In this document: piece after piece, positions 11,471 through 20,525 of the stretch
Layout of the letters: each line of letters begins with the position of its first letter
Numbering within the stretch: position 1 is the first letter of the stretch
Assembly: GCA_027923965.1 (NCBI GenBank)
Contig: AP026969.1
Coordinates: 186,001 to 250,000, forward strand
Origin: Comamonadaceae bacterium OS-1
GTDB lineage: Bacteria; Pseudomonadota; Gammaproteobacteria; Burkholderiales; Burkholderiaceae_C
DNA length: 64,000 nucleotides
Direction: 5' to 3'
The notes under the pieces: generated by a model
Databases searched by the model: none
Told to the model about the DNA's origin: nothing
Seen by the model: only the letters and a program-made list of their open reading frames with translations
Translations under genes and position numbers: made by a program

Positions 11471-11492
11471 TATCCCCATTTGAAAGCCCCCC

Positions 11493-12674
11493 ATGCTGAC
11501 TGCCGAACAACGCGCCATCGTCAAATCCACCGTGCCCCTGCTGGAGAGCGGCGGCGAAGCGCTGACCACGCATTTCTACAAAATCTTGCTGGCCGAGCAC
11601 CCCGAAGTGCGCCCCTTCTTTAACCAGGCCCACCAGGCCAATGGCGACCAGCCACGCGCCCTGGCCAACGGCGTGCTGATGTACGCCCGCCACATCGACC
11701 GGCTGGAGCAACTGGGCGGCCTGGTGTCCACCATCATCAACAAACACGTGTCGCTGCAGATCGAGCCCGGCCACTACCCGGTGGTGGGGGCCTGCCTGCT
11801 GCGCGCCATCCGCGAGGTGCTGGGGGCCGAGATCGCCACCGATGCCGTCATCGCAGCCTGGGGTGCGGCCTACGGCCAGCTGGCCGACATCCTGATCGGT
11901 GCCGAAGAAAAAATCTACGCCGACACCGCCGCTGCCCCCGGTGGCTGGCGCGGCACGCGGGCCTTCCGCGTGGTCCGCAAAGAGGCCGAGAGCAGCGAAA
12001 TCACCTCGTTCACCCTGCAGCCGCAAGACGGTGGCGCGCTGGTGGACTTCGCCCCCGGCCAGTTCATCGGCTTGCGCCTGGTGGTGGGCGGCAACGAGAT
12101 CCGCCGCAACTATTCGCTGAGTGCTGCGCCCAACGGGGTGGACTACCGCATCAGCGTCAAGCGCGAGCCCGGCGGCGTGGCATCCAACTACCTGCACGAC
12201 AGCGTGCAGGTGGGCGACACGCTGGACCTCGCCCCGCCTGCGGGCGACTTTGTGCTGGCGTCGGGTGAGCGCCCGGTGGTGCTGATCAGCGGCGGTGTCG
12301 GCATCACGCCCACGCTGGCCCTGCTGGACCAGGCCTTGCAAGGTACGCGCCCGGTGCACTTCATCCATTGCGCACGCAACCGCCATGTGCACGCCTTCCG
12401 CGCCGCCATCGACGCGCGTGCGGCACGCCACCCGCAGCTGCAGCGCTTTTATGTGTACGACGAGCATGTGGGCACCGACCACGCACCCGATGCGGTGGGC
12501 CACCTCCGCAGCGCCGACCTGGCCCGCTGGTTGCCCATCTCCAAAGACGTGGACGCCTACTTTTTGGGCCCTAAGCCCTTCATGCGGCATGTCAAAAAAC
12601 AACTGCGCGAGCTGGGCGTGCCCGAGGCGCAAACCCGGTACGAGTTTTTTGGCCCGGCCAGCGCGCTGGACTGA
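11493..12674 (+). CDS. hmp: Flavohaemoprotein, nitric oxide dioxygenase
   Basis: A 393-residue fusion of a globin domain (about 1-140) and an FAD/NAD reductase (about 150-390). The globin part shows the distal Tyr in HFYKILL, Gln in GDQPRALA and proximal His in IINKHVSLQIEP. The reductase shows the FAD-binding RRNYSLS motif and the NAD-binding GGVGITPTLALL segment. It oxidises NO to nitrate with O2 and NAD(P)H in the cytoplasm. Divergent norR, the candidate NorR site and the sigma54-like promoter support NO induction. Confidence 0.96.
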   Translation: MLTAEQRAIVKSTVPLLESGGEALTTHFYKILLAEHPEVRPFFNQAHQANGDQPRALANGVLMYARHIDRLEQLGGLVSTIINKHVSLQIEPGHYPVVGACLLRAIREVLGAEIATDAVIAAWGAAYGQLADILIGAEEKIYADTAAAPGGWRGTRAFRVVRKEAESSEITSFTLQPQDGGALVDFAPGQFIGLRLVVGGNEIRRNYSLSAAPNGVDYRISVKREPGGVASNYLHDSVQVGDTLDLAPPAGDFVLASGERPVVLISGGVGITPTLALLDQALQGTRPVHFIHCARNRHVHAFRAAIDARAARHPQLQRFYVYDEHVGTDHAPDAVGHLRSADLARWLPISKDVDAYFLGPKPFMRHVKKQLRELGVPEAQTRYEFFGPASALD

Positions 12675-12755
12675 GTTATTGCATAAATGAAACAGCTAGC
12701 GCAATAGGGGTGTGCGTCTTGTTTGTGTGGCATGGCTGCGCCTTAGAATTTCCGG

Positions 12756-14087
12756 ATGCGCACTCCCACACCCAACCCCTCGGCCCACCGCATCGTCATC
12801 GTTGGAGGCGGGGCCGCTGGGCTGGTGCTGGCCACCGGCCTGGGCAATTCCCTGGGCCGCAAGGGCCTGGTGGACATCACCCTGATCGACAAGGCCCGCA
12901 CCCATATCTGGAAGCCCAAGCTGCATGAAATTGCCGCAGGCAGCATGGACGTGGGCCGCCACGAACTCAACTACCTGGCCCAGGCGCACTGGCACCATTT
13001 CCACTACCGGGTGGGCGAAATGAACGGCCTGGACCGCGCCAACAAGCTGGTCCACGTTGCGCCCTTCATCGACGAAGACGGCGTGGTAGTTACCGCCCAG
13101 CGCAGCTTCCCCTACGACACCCTGGTGATGGCCGTGGGCAGCCGCAGCAACGACTTTGGCACGCCCGGTGTCGACCAGCATGCCCTGAAGCTGGAGACGC
13201 TGGCCGATGCCGAGCGCTTCCACCGCCGCATGCTGGACGCCTGCGTGCGCGCCAACGCCCAGGAAACCCCGCTACTGCCGGCGCAACTGCAGGTGGCGGT
13301 GATCGGGGCCGGGGCCACCGGTGTGGAACTGGTGGCGCAATTGCACCGCACCACCCGCGAAGTGGTGGCCTTTGGGCTGGACCGCATCAACCCTGAGCGC
13401 GACATCAAGCTCAACCTGATCGAGGCTGCCGACCGCATCTTGCCCGCGCTGTCGCCGCGCCTGTCCAACGGTGCCCACAACCTGCTCAACAGCCTCGGCA
13501 TCAAGGTGCACACCTCGGCCCGCGTGTCGGGCGTGGGGGCCGACAACGTGCAGCTGGCCAGCGGCGAAGTCATTCCGGCCGAGCTGGTGGTCTGGGCGGC
13601 AGGCATCAAGGCACCGGGCTTCTTGAAAGACATCGACGGCCTGGAAACCAACCGCATCAACCAGTTGGCGGTGCAGCAAAACCTGCTGACCACGCGCGAC
13701 GACAGCATCTTTGCCTTGGGCGACTGCTCGGCCTGCCCCTGGCCTGAGAAAAACGGCTTTGTGCCACCGCGCGCCCAAGCCGCCAACCAGCAGGCATCGC
13801 ACCTGGTCAAGCAGATCAAGCGCCGCCTGGCCGGCAAGCCGCTGGAGCCCTACCGCTACCGCGACTTCGGCTCGCTGGTGTCACTGGGCGACTACAGCGC
13901 GGTCGGCAGTCTCATGGGCGGGATCATGGAAGGCAGCCTGTTCATCGACGGGCTGGTGGCCCGGGTGATGTACACCTCGCTCTACAAAATGCACGAGCTG
14001 GCCCTGCACGGCATGACCAAGGTCACCCTGGAAACCCTCACCCGGGCCATCACCCGGCGCACCGAGTCGCACGTCAAGTTGCATTGA
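12756..14087 (+). CDS. ndh: Type II NADH dehydrogenase-like FAD oxidoreductase
   Basis: A 443-residue protein of the NDH-2 family. It has two Rossmann motifs, an N-terminal FAD site (IVIVGGGAAGLVLATGL) and a central NADH site (VAVIGAGATGVELVAQL), and the C-terminal FAD loop FALGDCSACPW. The tail (HMTKVTLETLTRAI region) is amphipathic, as in NDH-2 enzymes that sit on the inner membrane. Expected reaction: NADH to quinone electron transfer without proton pumping. It follows hmp by 81 bp but has its own spacing. Confidence 0.9.
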   Translation: MRTPTPNPSAHRIVIVGGGAAGLVLATGLGNSLGRKGLVDITLIDKARTHIWKPKLHEIAAGSMDVGRHELNYLAQAHWHHFHYRVGEMNGLDRANKLVHVAPFIDEDGVVVTAQRSFPYDTLVMAVGSRSNDFGTPGVDQHALKLETLADAERFHRRMLDACVRANAQETPLLPAQLQVAVIGAGATGVELVAQLHRTTREVVAFGLDRINPERDIKLNLIEAADRILPALSPRLSNGAHNLLNSLGIKVHTSARVSGVGADNVQLASGEVIPAELVVWAAGIKAPGFLKDIDGLETNRINQLAVQQNLLTTRDDSIFALGDCSACPWPEKNGFVPPRAQAANQQASHLVKQIKRRLAGKPLEPYRYRDFGSLVSLGDYSAVGSLMGGIMEGSLFIDGLVARVMYTSLYKMHELALHGMTKVTLETLTRAITRRTESHVKLH

Positions 14088-14189
14088 AACGGCTGCTCCA
14101 CGCGGGCGCTGGGGCGTTTCGATGTAGCATCCGGTTACTTTTTGGCCACCTTTGGCCAGGGGGTTGCGCGATGAACCAAGAGAGACACC

Positions 14190-15965
14190 ATGAAATTCAA
14201 TGACATGCGGGTATCCCACAAGCTGTGGGCTACGATTTTGGGTTTGCTGGTGGCGATGCTGCTGGTCACGGTGTGGACCCAGATACAGACCCGCCAGGTC
14301 AACGACACCGCCGACCGCCAGGTGGCGCACTACGAGGATGCCATCACCACCGTCACCGGCTGGCGCGGCATGGTCGAAATGGCGGTCAGCATGAACATCT
14401 ACAGCGTGCTCACCACCGACGAAGCGCAAAGCAAGGTGTTTGAGGCCCGCGCCGCCGAGCTCACCGCCAAGATCAACCCCATCCAGGAGCGCATGAACAA
14501 GGCCGCCGAAACCCCGGCAGACAAGGCCGCCCTGGACAAGATCACCAGCACCCGTGCCGACATCCGTGGTCTGGGCGACAAGGTCAAGCAGCTCAAGGAA
14601 GCGCGCGATGCCGAGGTCAGCCAGGCCTTCATGGACAAAGACTACAAACCCCGCGCCGCGGTGTACCTGGACGCGATCGACAAATTCCTCGCCCTGCAGG
14701 TCCAGCAGCGCGATGCCGCCAGGCTGACCGCGCAGGCCGCCAGCAGCAACGTGGCCCTGGTGGCCGTAGCCAGCGTGGCCGTGGTGTTTGCACTGGGCGT
14801 GTTGCTGGCGTACTGGCTGGTGCGCTCCATCACCCTGCCACTGGAGCGGGCGGTGGCCGTGACCGATGCCATCGCCGCGGGTGACCTGACCATGGAAGTG
14901 CAAGACCCGCGCAAAGACGAATTCGGCCATTTGCTGCGCTCGCTGGGTGGCATGGTGGCCCGGCTGCGCGGCCTGGTGGCCGAGGTACGCACTGGCGTGG
15001 ATTCGGTGTCTACCGCCTCCAACGAAATCGCCACCGGCAACCACGACCTGTCCGAGCGCACCGAGCAAACCGCCTCCAACCTGCAGCAGGCTGCCGCCAG
15101 CATGGAACAGCTGACCAGCACCGTGGCCCAGGCGGCCGACACCGCCCGCCAGGCCAACCAGCTGGCCGCCACCGCCGCCCAGGCCGCCACGCGCGGCGGT
15201 GAAGTGGTGGCCGAGGTGATTGGCACCATGCAGCACATCAGCACCTCGTCCAAGCGCATTGCCGACATCATTGGCACCATCGACGGTATTGCGTTCCAGA
15301 CCAACATCCTGGCGCTGAACGCCGCGGTGGAAGCCGCCCGCGCCGGGGAGCAGGGCCGGGGCTTTGCCGTGGTAGCCAGCGAAGTGCGCAGCCTGGCGCA
15401 GCGCAGCGCCGATGCCGCCAAAGAAATCAAGACGCTGATCGGTGCGTCGGTGCAGACCGTCGAGACGGGTACCCAGCAGGTCAGCCGGGCCGGCGAAACC
15501 ATGGGCGAAATCGTCAGCAGCGTGGGCCGCGTCAGCGACCTGATCGGCGAGATCAGCGCCGCCTCCACCGAGCAGCGCGACGGCATTGCCCAGGTCAACC
15601 AGGCGGTCAACCACCTGGACCAGATGACGCAGCAAAACGCCGCCCTGGTCGAGCAGTCTGCCGCCGCCGCCTCCGGCCTGCGCGACCAGGCCCAGCGCCT
15701 GGCCGAAGTGGTGTCGGTGTTCAATGTGGGTGGCCACGCGGCCAAGCTGGCGGCACCGGTGCCGCGCACCATCGCCGCCCCCATGCGCCCGGCCATCGCG
15801 GCCAAGCCTTCCGCGCCCAAAGCCTTGCCCGGCAAACCCGCCATCCAGCACACGGTGAAAGCCCTGGCCCGCGCGCCGCAGCCCGCCAAGCCCGCGCCTG
15901 CCCGGCCAGCGCTGGCACGGCCTGCGGCACCCAAGGGTGGCGAGGGGGATTGGGAAAGCTTCTAA
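14190..15965 (+). CDS. Methyl-accepting chemotaxis protein
   Basis: A 591-residue transmembrane receptor. TM1 is at about residues 12-32, a four-helix-type periplasmic ligand domain of about 150 residues follows, TM2 ([20 protein letters not shown]) is at about 188-208, then HAMP, then the signalling domain with the highly conserved hairpin [20 protein letters not shown]. After an Ala/Pro-rich linker it ends DWESF, which fits the xWxxF pentapeptide that tethers CheR/CheB. The ligand is unknown. SD-like AGAGA precedes the ATG. Confidence 0.95.
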   Translation: MKFNDMRVSHKLWATILGLLVAMLLVTVWTQIQTRQVNDTADRQVAHYEDAITTVTGWRGMVEMAVSMNIYSVLTTDEAQSKVFEARAAELTAKINPIQERMNKAAETPADKAALDKITSTRADIRGLGDKVKQLKEARDAEVSQAFMDKDYKPRAAVYLDAIDKFLALQVQQRDAARLTAQAASSNVALVAVASVAVVFALGVLLAYWLVRSITLPLERAVAVTDAIAAGDLTMEVQDPRKDEFGHLLRSLGGMVARLRGLVAEVRTGVDSVSTASNEIATGNHDLSERTEQTASNLQQAAASMEQLTSTVAQAADTARQANQLAATAAQAATRGGEVVAEVIGTMQHISTSSKRIADIIGTIDGIAFQTNILALNAAVEAARAGEQGRGFAVVASEVRSLAQRSADAAKEIKTLIGASVQTVETGTQQVSRAGETMGEIVSSVGRVSDLIGEISAASTEQRDGIAQVNQAVNHLDQMTQQNAALVEQSAAAASGLRDQAQRLAEVVSVFNVGGHAAKLAAPVPRTIAAPMRPAIAAKPSAPKALPGKPAIQHTVKALARAPQPAKPAPARPALARPAAPKGGEGDWESF

Positions 15966-15976
15966 ATCCGGTTGCT

Positions 15977-16030
15977 ATTTATTTAAGAGCTGCTTGTGCT
16001 TACTCCATCAGCGCAGGCGGCCTAAAAGGC
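15977..16030. repeat. Dispersed palindromic repeat (copy 3)
   Basis: AGCTGCTTGTGCTTA (15989 onward) is followed, after CTCCAT, by the half-matching arm CAGCGCAGGCGGCC and a CTAAAAGGCTT tail. The copy lies between the convergent chemoreceptor and recJ genes. Confidence 0.6.
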
Positions 16031-16045
16031 TTGCAAAGTAGGGCG

Positions 16046-17770
16046 CTAAATCTCCGCGCCTTCCACCAGAAACTGCACCCGCCGCTGGCCCTGCCACTCG
16101 TTCACGTCCAGGCGGAAGGCCAGCGTCACCTTGTTCGGCAGGCTCTCGGTGTGGCCGAACCAGATGCCGTCTACCGGCTGGCCCTGGTGCTTGAGCTTGA
16201 GCGACAAATGCTTTTCGCCCACCAGGCGCTGCGACACCACCTCCAGCTCTTCGCTGAACGTGGGCGGCGCAAAGCCCTGGCCCCAGACCTCTTTGTGCAG
16301 CACATCGACCAGCTCGGCACGGCGGTATTCGGGCGCCAGCGGGCCGTCGGTTTCCATGCGGCGGGTGAGCGTGGCGGCATCCAGCCATTCCAGCGCCACC
16401 TGCTGCAGGCCTTGCTCGAATTCGGCCAGGTGGTCTTCGTGCACCGTGCAGCCCGCCGCCATGGCGTGGCCGCCAAAACGCAGCAGCACGCCGGGATGGC
16501 GCTTGGCCACCAGGTCCAGCGCGTCGCGCAAATGGAAGCCGGGGATGGAGCGGCCCGAGCCCTTGAGCTCGTGCTCTTTGCCTGGGGCCTTGCTGGCGGC
16601 AAACACGAAAGTGGGGCGGTGCAGCTTGTCCTTGAGGCGGCTGGCCACGATGCCCACCACGCCCTCGTGGAAGTCGGGGTCGAACACGCAAATCGCCGGG
16701 GGCGGCTCTTCGGATTCGTCAAACAGCGACTCGGCCACCAGCATGGCCTGCTCGCGCATGCCGCCCTCGATTTCGCGGCGCTCGCGGTTGATTTTGTCCA
16801 GGGTGGTGGCCAGCTCGGTGGCGCGGGCCGGGTCATCGGTCAGCAAGCACTCGATCCCCAGCGTCATGTCGGCCAGGCGGCCTGCGGCGTTGATGCGCGG
16901 GCCCAGGGCAAAGCCAAAGTCGAAGGTGGTGGCCACCTTGGCCACCCGGCCTGCTGCTACAAATAACGCAGCTAGTCCCGCCGGTTGGGCCTGCGCGCGC
17001 AGCCGTTTGAGCCCTTGTGCCACGAGGCGGCGGTTGTTGGCATCGAGCTTGACCACATCGGCCACCGTGCCCAGGGCCACCAGGGTCAGCAGCGGGTCCA
17101 GCTTGGGTTGCGTCTCTGCCGTGAACACGCCGCGTTGGCGCAGCTCGGCCCGCAGCGCTAGCAGCACGTAAAACATCACGCCCACCCCGGCAATCGACTT
17201 GCTCTCGAAGCTGCAACCGGGCTGGTTGGGGTTGACGATCACGTCCGCATCCGGCACGGCGATCTGGCCATCGCGCATCGCGGGCAGGTGGTGGTCGGTC
17301 ACCAGCACCTGCAGGCCCAGCGCCTTGGCCTCGGCCACGCCTTCGAAGCTGGCGATGCCGTTGTCCACCGTCACCAGCAGGTCGGCCCCGCTGTCTTTCA
17401 CCCGGCGCGAAATGCTGGCGGTGAGGCCGTAGCCGTCCACCACCCGGTCGGGCACGATGTAGTCGGCGTGCTGGGCTCCCAGCATGCGCAGGCCGCGCAC
17501 GCCCACCGCGCAGGCCGTGGCCCCGTCGCAGTCGTAGTCGGCCACGATGCAGATGCGCTTATTCGCCGCGATGGCATCGGCCAGCAGCACGGCGGCCGCC
17601 TGGGTGCCCAGCATGCTGGCGGGCGGCAGCAGGCGGCCCAGGCCGTCGTCCAGCGCGTCCTTGTTGTCCACGCCGCGGGCGGCGAACAGGCGGGCCAGCA
17701 GGGGGTGGACCCCGGCCTGCTCCAGCGCCCAGACGGCGCGGGGGGGGATGTCGCGTGCTGTTATTTTCAT
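16046..17770 (-). CDS. recJ: Single-stranded-DNA exonuclease RecJ
   Basis: A 574-residue DHH-family 5'-3' ssDNA exonuclease used in recombination and mismatch/base-excision repair. Catalytic motifs are ordered as in the family: IVADYDCDGATA (DxD), VTVDNGIAS, LVTDHHLP (DHH), then DHHA1-domain GGHAMAAGCTV. Length is normal for RecJ. The ATG overlaps the stop of the preceding gene by 4 bp, so translation is coupled. A short stretch around 16955-16980 resembles a degenerate copy of the dispersed repeat, but the frame is intact. Confidence 0.96.
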   Translation of the reverse strand: MKITARDIPPRAVWALEQAGVHPLLARLFAARGVDNKDALDDGLGRLLPPASMLGTQAAAVLLADAIAANKRICIVADYDCDGATACAVGVRGLRMLGAQHADYIVPDRVVDGYGLTASISRRVKDSGADLLVTVDNGIASFEGVAEAKALGLQVLVTDHHLPAMRDGQIAVPDADVIVNPNQPGCSFESKSIAGVGVMFYVLLALRAELRQRGVFTAETQPKLDPLLTLVALGTVADVVKLDANNRRLVAQGLKRLRAQAQPAGLAALFVAAGRVAKVATTFDFGFALGPRINAAGRLADMTLGIECLLTDDPARATELATTLDKINRERREIEGGMREQAMLVAESLFDESEEPPPAICVFDPDFHEGVVGIVASRLKDKLHRPTFVFAASKAPGKEHELKGSGRSIPGFHLRDALDLVAKRHPGVLLRFGGHAMAAGCTVHEDHLAEFEQGLQQVALEWLDAATLTRRMETDGPLAPEYRRAELVDVLHKEVWGQGFAPPTFSEELEVVSQRLVGEKHLSLKLKHQGQPVDGIWFGHTESLPNKVTLAFRLDVNEWQGQRRVQFLVEGAEI

Positions 17771-18720
17771 AGCTGCTCCAGCACACTAGATAAGCGCTGG
17801 GGGCTGAAAAGGCTTGATATTTTTTGCATGAAACTGCGCGGTGCCAATTCAAAGGTGTGGGCGTTGCTTTCGCCGCACAGCGTGAGTTGCACGGCCTGGC
17901 CCTGGTCCAGTGCGGCCAGCAGTTCGGCGCAGGCGGTGGTGTCGAGGTGCTGCCAGGCGGCGGTCCAGGCTGCCCAGTCTTCCATCTGCGCAGCGTGCAA
18001 CAAGGTCAGCGGCATCGTGGGCGCAGGCTTTGGAGTGGGCGGCGATGCCAAGGCCCCGCTGCCGCTGACCCAGAACGAATTGATCGCGAACAGGCCGCGC
18101 TCGGCCCGCGCGTCGCTCACCGGGTGGGTGTAGAGCAGCATCTGCATCTCGCTCTGCAGCCGCCGCAGCGGGCCGCCCTGGACGGTGGGCGGCATCCATT
18201 CGTCCACATTGCGTGCGCCCACGCCGCTGACCACGCGGTTCAGCGAGGCGGTGGCCAGGCCCCGGAATATCTCGCCCTGCGCCAGCCAGCGGGTGGGGGT
18301 GGCGTAGGTGAGGGTGATGCCGTCTTCTTCAAAGTAGGGCTGCACGGCGGCCAGCACGGCGCGGGATTCGGCCTCTTCCAGCCCCAGCGTGTCGGGCGGG
18401 GCCATCACGATGTGGTCGGTCATCACCTGCCAATGGCAGGGCGTGACCCAGGCCCAGGCACCGTCTTGCTGGGCCTCTTGGGCCGCCCAGGGGATGAGGC
18501 CGTCGGCCACCGGCAGGCCGTAGTGCCGCGCCAGGGCGCGTTCGTGCGGCGGCGACAGGCTGGTGTCTTCACCGTTGTCGCGCAAGGTGGGGGTGAGGCG
18601 TTGGAGCAGGCGCTCCAGGTTCGGCAGGCGCAGCGTGGCCAGCGCCGTGCGGCAGCCAGTAGAGGCGCTGGCGGCCAGGGGAATCAGCAGATGGGAGTCG
18701 GAAGGGGGGAGGGTGGGCAT
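17767..18720 (-). CDS. Uncharacterised protein of the RpfE / 'phosphoglycerate mutase' group
   Basis: A 317-residue soluble protein. Its relatives in Burkholderiales, always just before recJ, are often labelled phosphoglycerate mutase or RpfE-type regulatory protein, but I see no mutase catalytic motif (no RHG). Conserved-looking stretches are AWVTPCHWQVMTDHI, LTYATPTRWLA and GLFAINSFWVSGSG. Coupling to recJ (4-bp overlap) suggests a link with DNA metabolism. The last 17 codons are encoded by a dispersed-repeat copy, so the C-terminus may vary between strains. Confidence 0.7.
   Translation of the reverse strand: MPTLPPSDSHLLIPLAASASTGCRTALATLRLPNLERLLQRLTPTLRDNGEDTSLSPPHERALARHYGLPVADGLIPWAAQEAQQDGAWAWVTPCHWQVMTDHIVMAPPDTLGLEEAESRAVLAAVQPYFEEDGITLTYATPTRWLAQGEIFRGLATASLNRVVSGVGARNVDEWMPPTVQGGPLRRLQSEMQMLLYTHPVSDARAERGLFAINSFWVSGSGALASPPTPKPAPTMPLTLLHAAQMEDWAAWTAAWQHLDTTACAELLAALDQGQAVQLTLCGESNAHTFELAPRSFMQKISSLFSPQRLSSVLEQL
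17769..17818. repeat. Dispersed palindromic repeat (copy 4), overlapping coding ends
   Basis: TAGCTGCTCCAGCAC-ACTAGA-TAAGCGCTGGGGGCTGAAAAGGCTT has the same layout as the intergenic copies but is degenerate. It overlaps the recJ start and encodes the C-terminus of the upstream gene. Confidence 0.5.
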
Positions 18721-18758
18721 GCGGCTATTGTCCCGGATGGGCTGGCCCGCAACGCAAA

Positions 18759-18795
18759 AGCGGTGGCAGCTATTTTTTCAATAGCTGCCACCGCT
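18759..18795 (-). terminator. Rho-independent terminator after BON gene
   Basis: AGCGGTGGCAGCTAT (18759-18773) and ATAGCTGCCACCGCT (18781-18795) form a perfect 15-bp stem with a 7-nt loop; reading on the minus strand, TTTT follows. Confidence 0.8.
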
Positions 18796-18838
18796 GGATG
18801 GATAAGCACGAGAGGGCTAAAACGCCCCCAAGGTCAAT

Positions 18839-19147
18839 TTAGTCGTTGGTTTCGCTGGAGAAGGTGCGCACGTTGCTGTAGGCATTGCTCACGCCGGACA
18901 CGGTGCTGGCCACATAACGGGCCTTGGCTTCTTCTTGCACGCCTTGCGTCCAGCCGTGCAGGGTCACGCTGCCGTTGCTGGCGGTGACGGTCAGGTCCTT
19001 GGCGTCGCTACCCAGCTGGGTGCTGATGGCGGACTGGACCGAGCTGGCCAGGTCTGCGTCGTTGGTGGCAGCGTGGGCGGGGAGAAAAGCACCGGCAGCC
19101 AGGGCGAACAAAGCAGAAGCGGCGATGCGGTGGATAGAGCGGGTCAT
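18839..19147 (-). CDS. Secreted BON-domain protein (copy A)
   Basis: A 102-residue protein. Residues 1-26 are a signal peptide (MTRSIHRIAASALFALAAGA ... PAHA, cleavage after AHA). The rest is one BON domain: ADLASSVQSAISTQLGSDAKDLTVTASNGSVTLHGW with the conserved glycine and V-L-x-G strand. BON proteins such as OsmY act in the periplasm, probably at membranes under osmotic or envelope stress. The ATG at 19147 is preferred because it starts the signal peptide. A paralogue lies at 48762-49079. Confidence 0.88.
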   Translation of the reverse strand: MTRSIHRIAASALFALAAGAFLPAHAATNDADLASSVQSAISTQLGSDAKDLTVTASNGSVTLHGWTQGVQEEAKARYVASTVSGVSNAYSNVRTFSSETND

Positions 19148-19168
19148 GGTGGAATCCTTTGGGTTGTT

Positions 19169-19184
19169 GCACCAACGTTGGTGC
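19169..19184. promoter_or_regulatory. Leader palindrome of BON gene copy A
   Basis: GCACCAACGTTGGTGC is a perfect 16-bp palindrome, 21 bp upstream of the start. The same position before copy B has GCACCA-GTCT-TGGTGC, where the arms are kept and the centre changed, as expected for an operator or an RNA hairpin under selection. Confidence 0.5.
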
Positions 19185-19266
19185 GTTGTTTTGGGGTGAG
19201 GTGATCTTCCCAAGCCGCCACAGCTTTTGTGTGTCGGCAACCCGCAGGCTGTGTTGCAACTGCAAT

Positions 19267-19283
19267 CTAGGGTGAAACCCTAG
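19267..19283. promoter_or_regulatory. CTAGGGT inverted repeat upstream of BON gene
   Basis: CTAGGGT-GAA-ACCCTAG, a perfect 7-bp dyad 120 bp upstream of the start. The ten bases CTAGGGTGAA recur upstream of tctB at 63291-63300. Confidence 0.4.
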
Positions 19284-19323
19284 GTTTTGCATTTTCAGGC
19301 CTATTTTTGATGTTAAAAATGGC

Positions 19324-19362
19324 AGCCCGTGCTTGCCAGATAAGCACAAGCAGCTCCTATTT
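19324..19362. repeat. Dispersed palindromic repeat (copy 5)
   Basis: GTGCTT-GCCAGAT-AAGCAC followed by AAGCAGCTCCTATTTTTAACTATC. It lies between the glycine-zipper gene end and the BON gene leader; the T-run makes it a possible terminator. Confidence 0.65.
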
Positions 19363-19417
19363 TTAACTATCAAAACAGAAGCAACTTGTGTCTGCCGCCT
19401 CTGGCGGCATTATGTTT

Positions 19418-20056
19418 TTAGCCGATGGAGCGCAGTGCGCCGTTGACGATCTTCACCCGGTCACCGGCTTGCCAGCCCGGCTGCTCGGACTGGTGCAAGG
19501 TGCGGGTGGAGCCGTCGTCCAGGCGCACGGTGATCTCGTAGCTGTGCGAGGCTTTCACCTGGCCTTCGATGTGGTTACCGGCAAAGGCACCGCCCAGGGC
19601 ACCCAGCACGGTCGCCACGTCGCGGCCCCGGCCGCCGCCGACCTGGTGGCCAAGCACGCCACCCACTACCGCGCCGCCCACGGCCCCTACGCCGCTGCCT
19701 TGGCCCGGGTTGGTGATTTCACGGGTGGACTCCACCACGCCGCAATTGCTGCAGATGGCGGCCACCTGTTGGGCCGGGTAGGGGACGGGCGCGTCGGTGC
19801 TGGCGCGGGGCTTGTGCGTGGACGTAGGTGCCGCCGCGAGATGCTGGGGCTTGGCCGGTGCCCGCACCGGTGCTTGCTCGGGGGCCAGCGCCTGGAGTGG
19901 CATGGGGGTTTCGGCGTTGTTGTGCGCCGCAGAGTTGGGAAGCCAGCCCATGATGGCGGCCGTGCCCACGGCGCAGACCAGCACGATGGCCGAGCAGGCG
20001 GCAATCACCAAGGGATGCAGACGGGGTTTCGAGAGGGAGCTGGTGGGTGTGTTCAT
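19418..20056 (-). CDS. Glycine-zipper 2TM-domain membrane protein
   Basis: A 212-residue protein. A single hydrophobic anchor (VIAACSAIVLVCAVGTAAIMG, about 16-37) is followed by a Pro/Ala-rich linker and a double glycine zipper (GAVGGAVVGGVLGHQVGGGRG, then LGALGGAFAGNHIEG, about 120-165), then a small beta domain (YEITVRLDDGSTRTLHQ) like the SH3-like end of SlyB/Rick_17kDa-type proteins. Probably in the cell envelope. The ATG at 20056 is chosen because upstream codons lack family character. Confidence 0.82.
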   Translation of the reverse strand: MNTPTSSLSKPRLHPLVIAACSAIVLVCAVGTAAIMGWLPNSAAHNNAETPMPLQALAPEQAPVRAPAKPQHLAAAPTSTHKPRASTDAPVPYPAQQVAAICSNCGVVESTREITNPGQGSGVGAVGGAVVGGVLGHQVGGGRGRDVATVLGALGGAFAGNHIEGQVKASHSYEITVRLDDGSTRTLHQSEQPGWQAGDRVKIVNGALRSIG

Positions 20057-20525
20057 AGTGGTAGTGATAGGTGGAGAACGGGTGATGCGTGGGCAGATGG
20101 CAAAACCGCAAGGGGGTTTTACAGGCCGGTGGTTTTGGCAGGCGCACCGGGGTATGGTTTTTAAACGCCCCAGTCTGGGCCGTGGTTGACGTGGCACGCC
20201 GGTTTGCGGCGCCAGACAGCGCTGGCAGCGCGGTTCCAGTTTCGATTTTTCAACCTCTGCTTGCTGTAAAAAATAGATAGCTGTTTTCGCTGAATCTGTC
20301 TGCCCTGCCGACGTAAGATGGCTTGCGATTTCCGGCGGAAGCTGCAGGCCATTTGCGGCGCAGATTTTGGGTCTGTATGGCGGGCGTGCAGCAGGCATCA
20401 GGTGTCCGCCGGTGGAGGGAAGCCGGGTTTGTTTCTCGTGTTAGCCGGCTCCATTGCCGGCAGGGGGCGGTGTAGACTTTTAGCGGCACATTCGCTGGAA
20501 TACCAATCGATAGGAGTACCCCGCA
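20057..20525. other. Intergenic region without a recognisable gene
   Basis: 469 bp between the divergent glycine-zipper gene and the periplasmic sensor gene. It has lower GC near 20240-20290, a GCCGGC-TCCATT-GCCGGC hairpin at about 20444, and a GGAG ribosome site just before 20526. I see no conserved ORF or RNA gene. Confidence 0.5.

Larger units (their letters stand above)
18757..19267 (-). repeat. Duplicated BON-gene unit, copy A
   Basis: About 510 bp, covering leader palindrome, gene and downstream hairpin, recur on the plus strand at 48642-49164 in the same internal order, opposite orientation and 30 kb away. Identity is high in the coding part and still obvious in the flanks (GATTGCAGTTGCAACA, CTTGGGAAGATCACCTCACC). 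Confidence 0.85.

Noticed and set aside
17767..18720. Phosphoglycerate mutase activity
   Set aside because: No RHG or alkaline-phosphatase-type catalytic motif is visible; the label seems to be inherited from database annotation.
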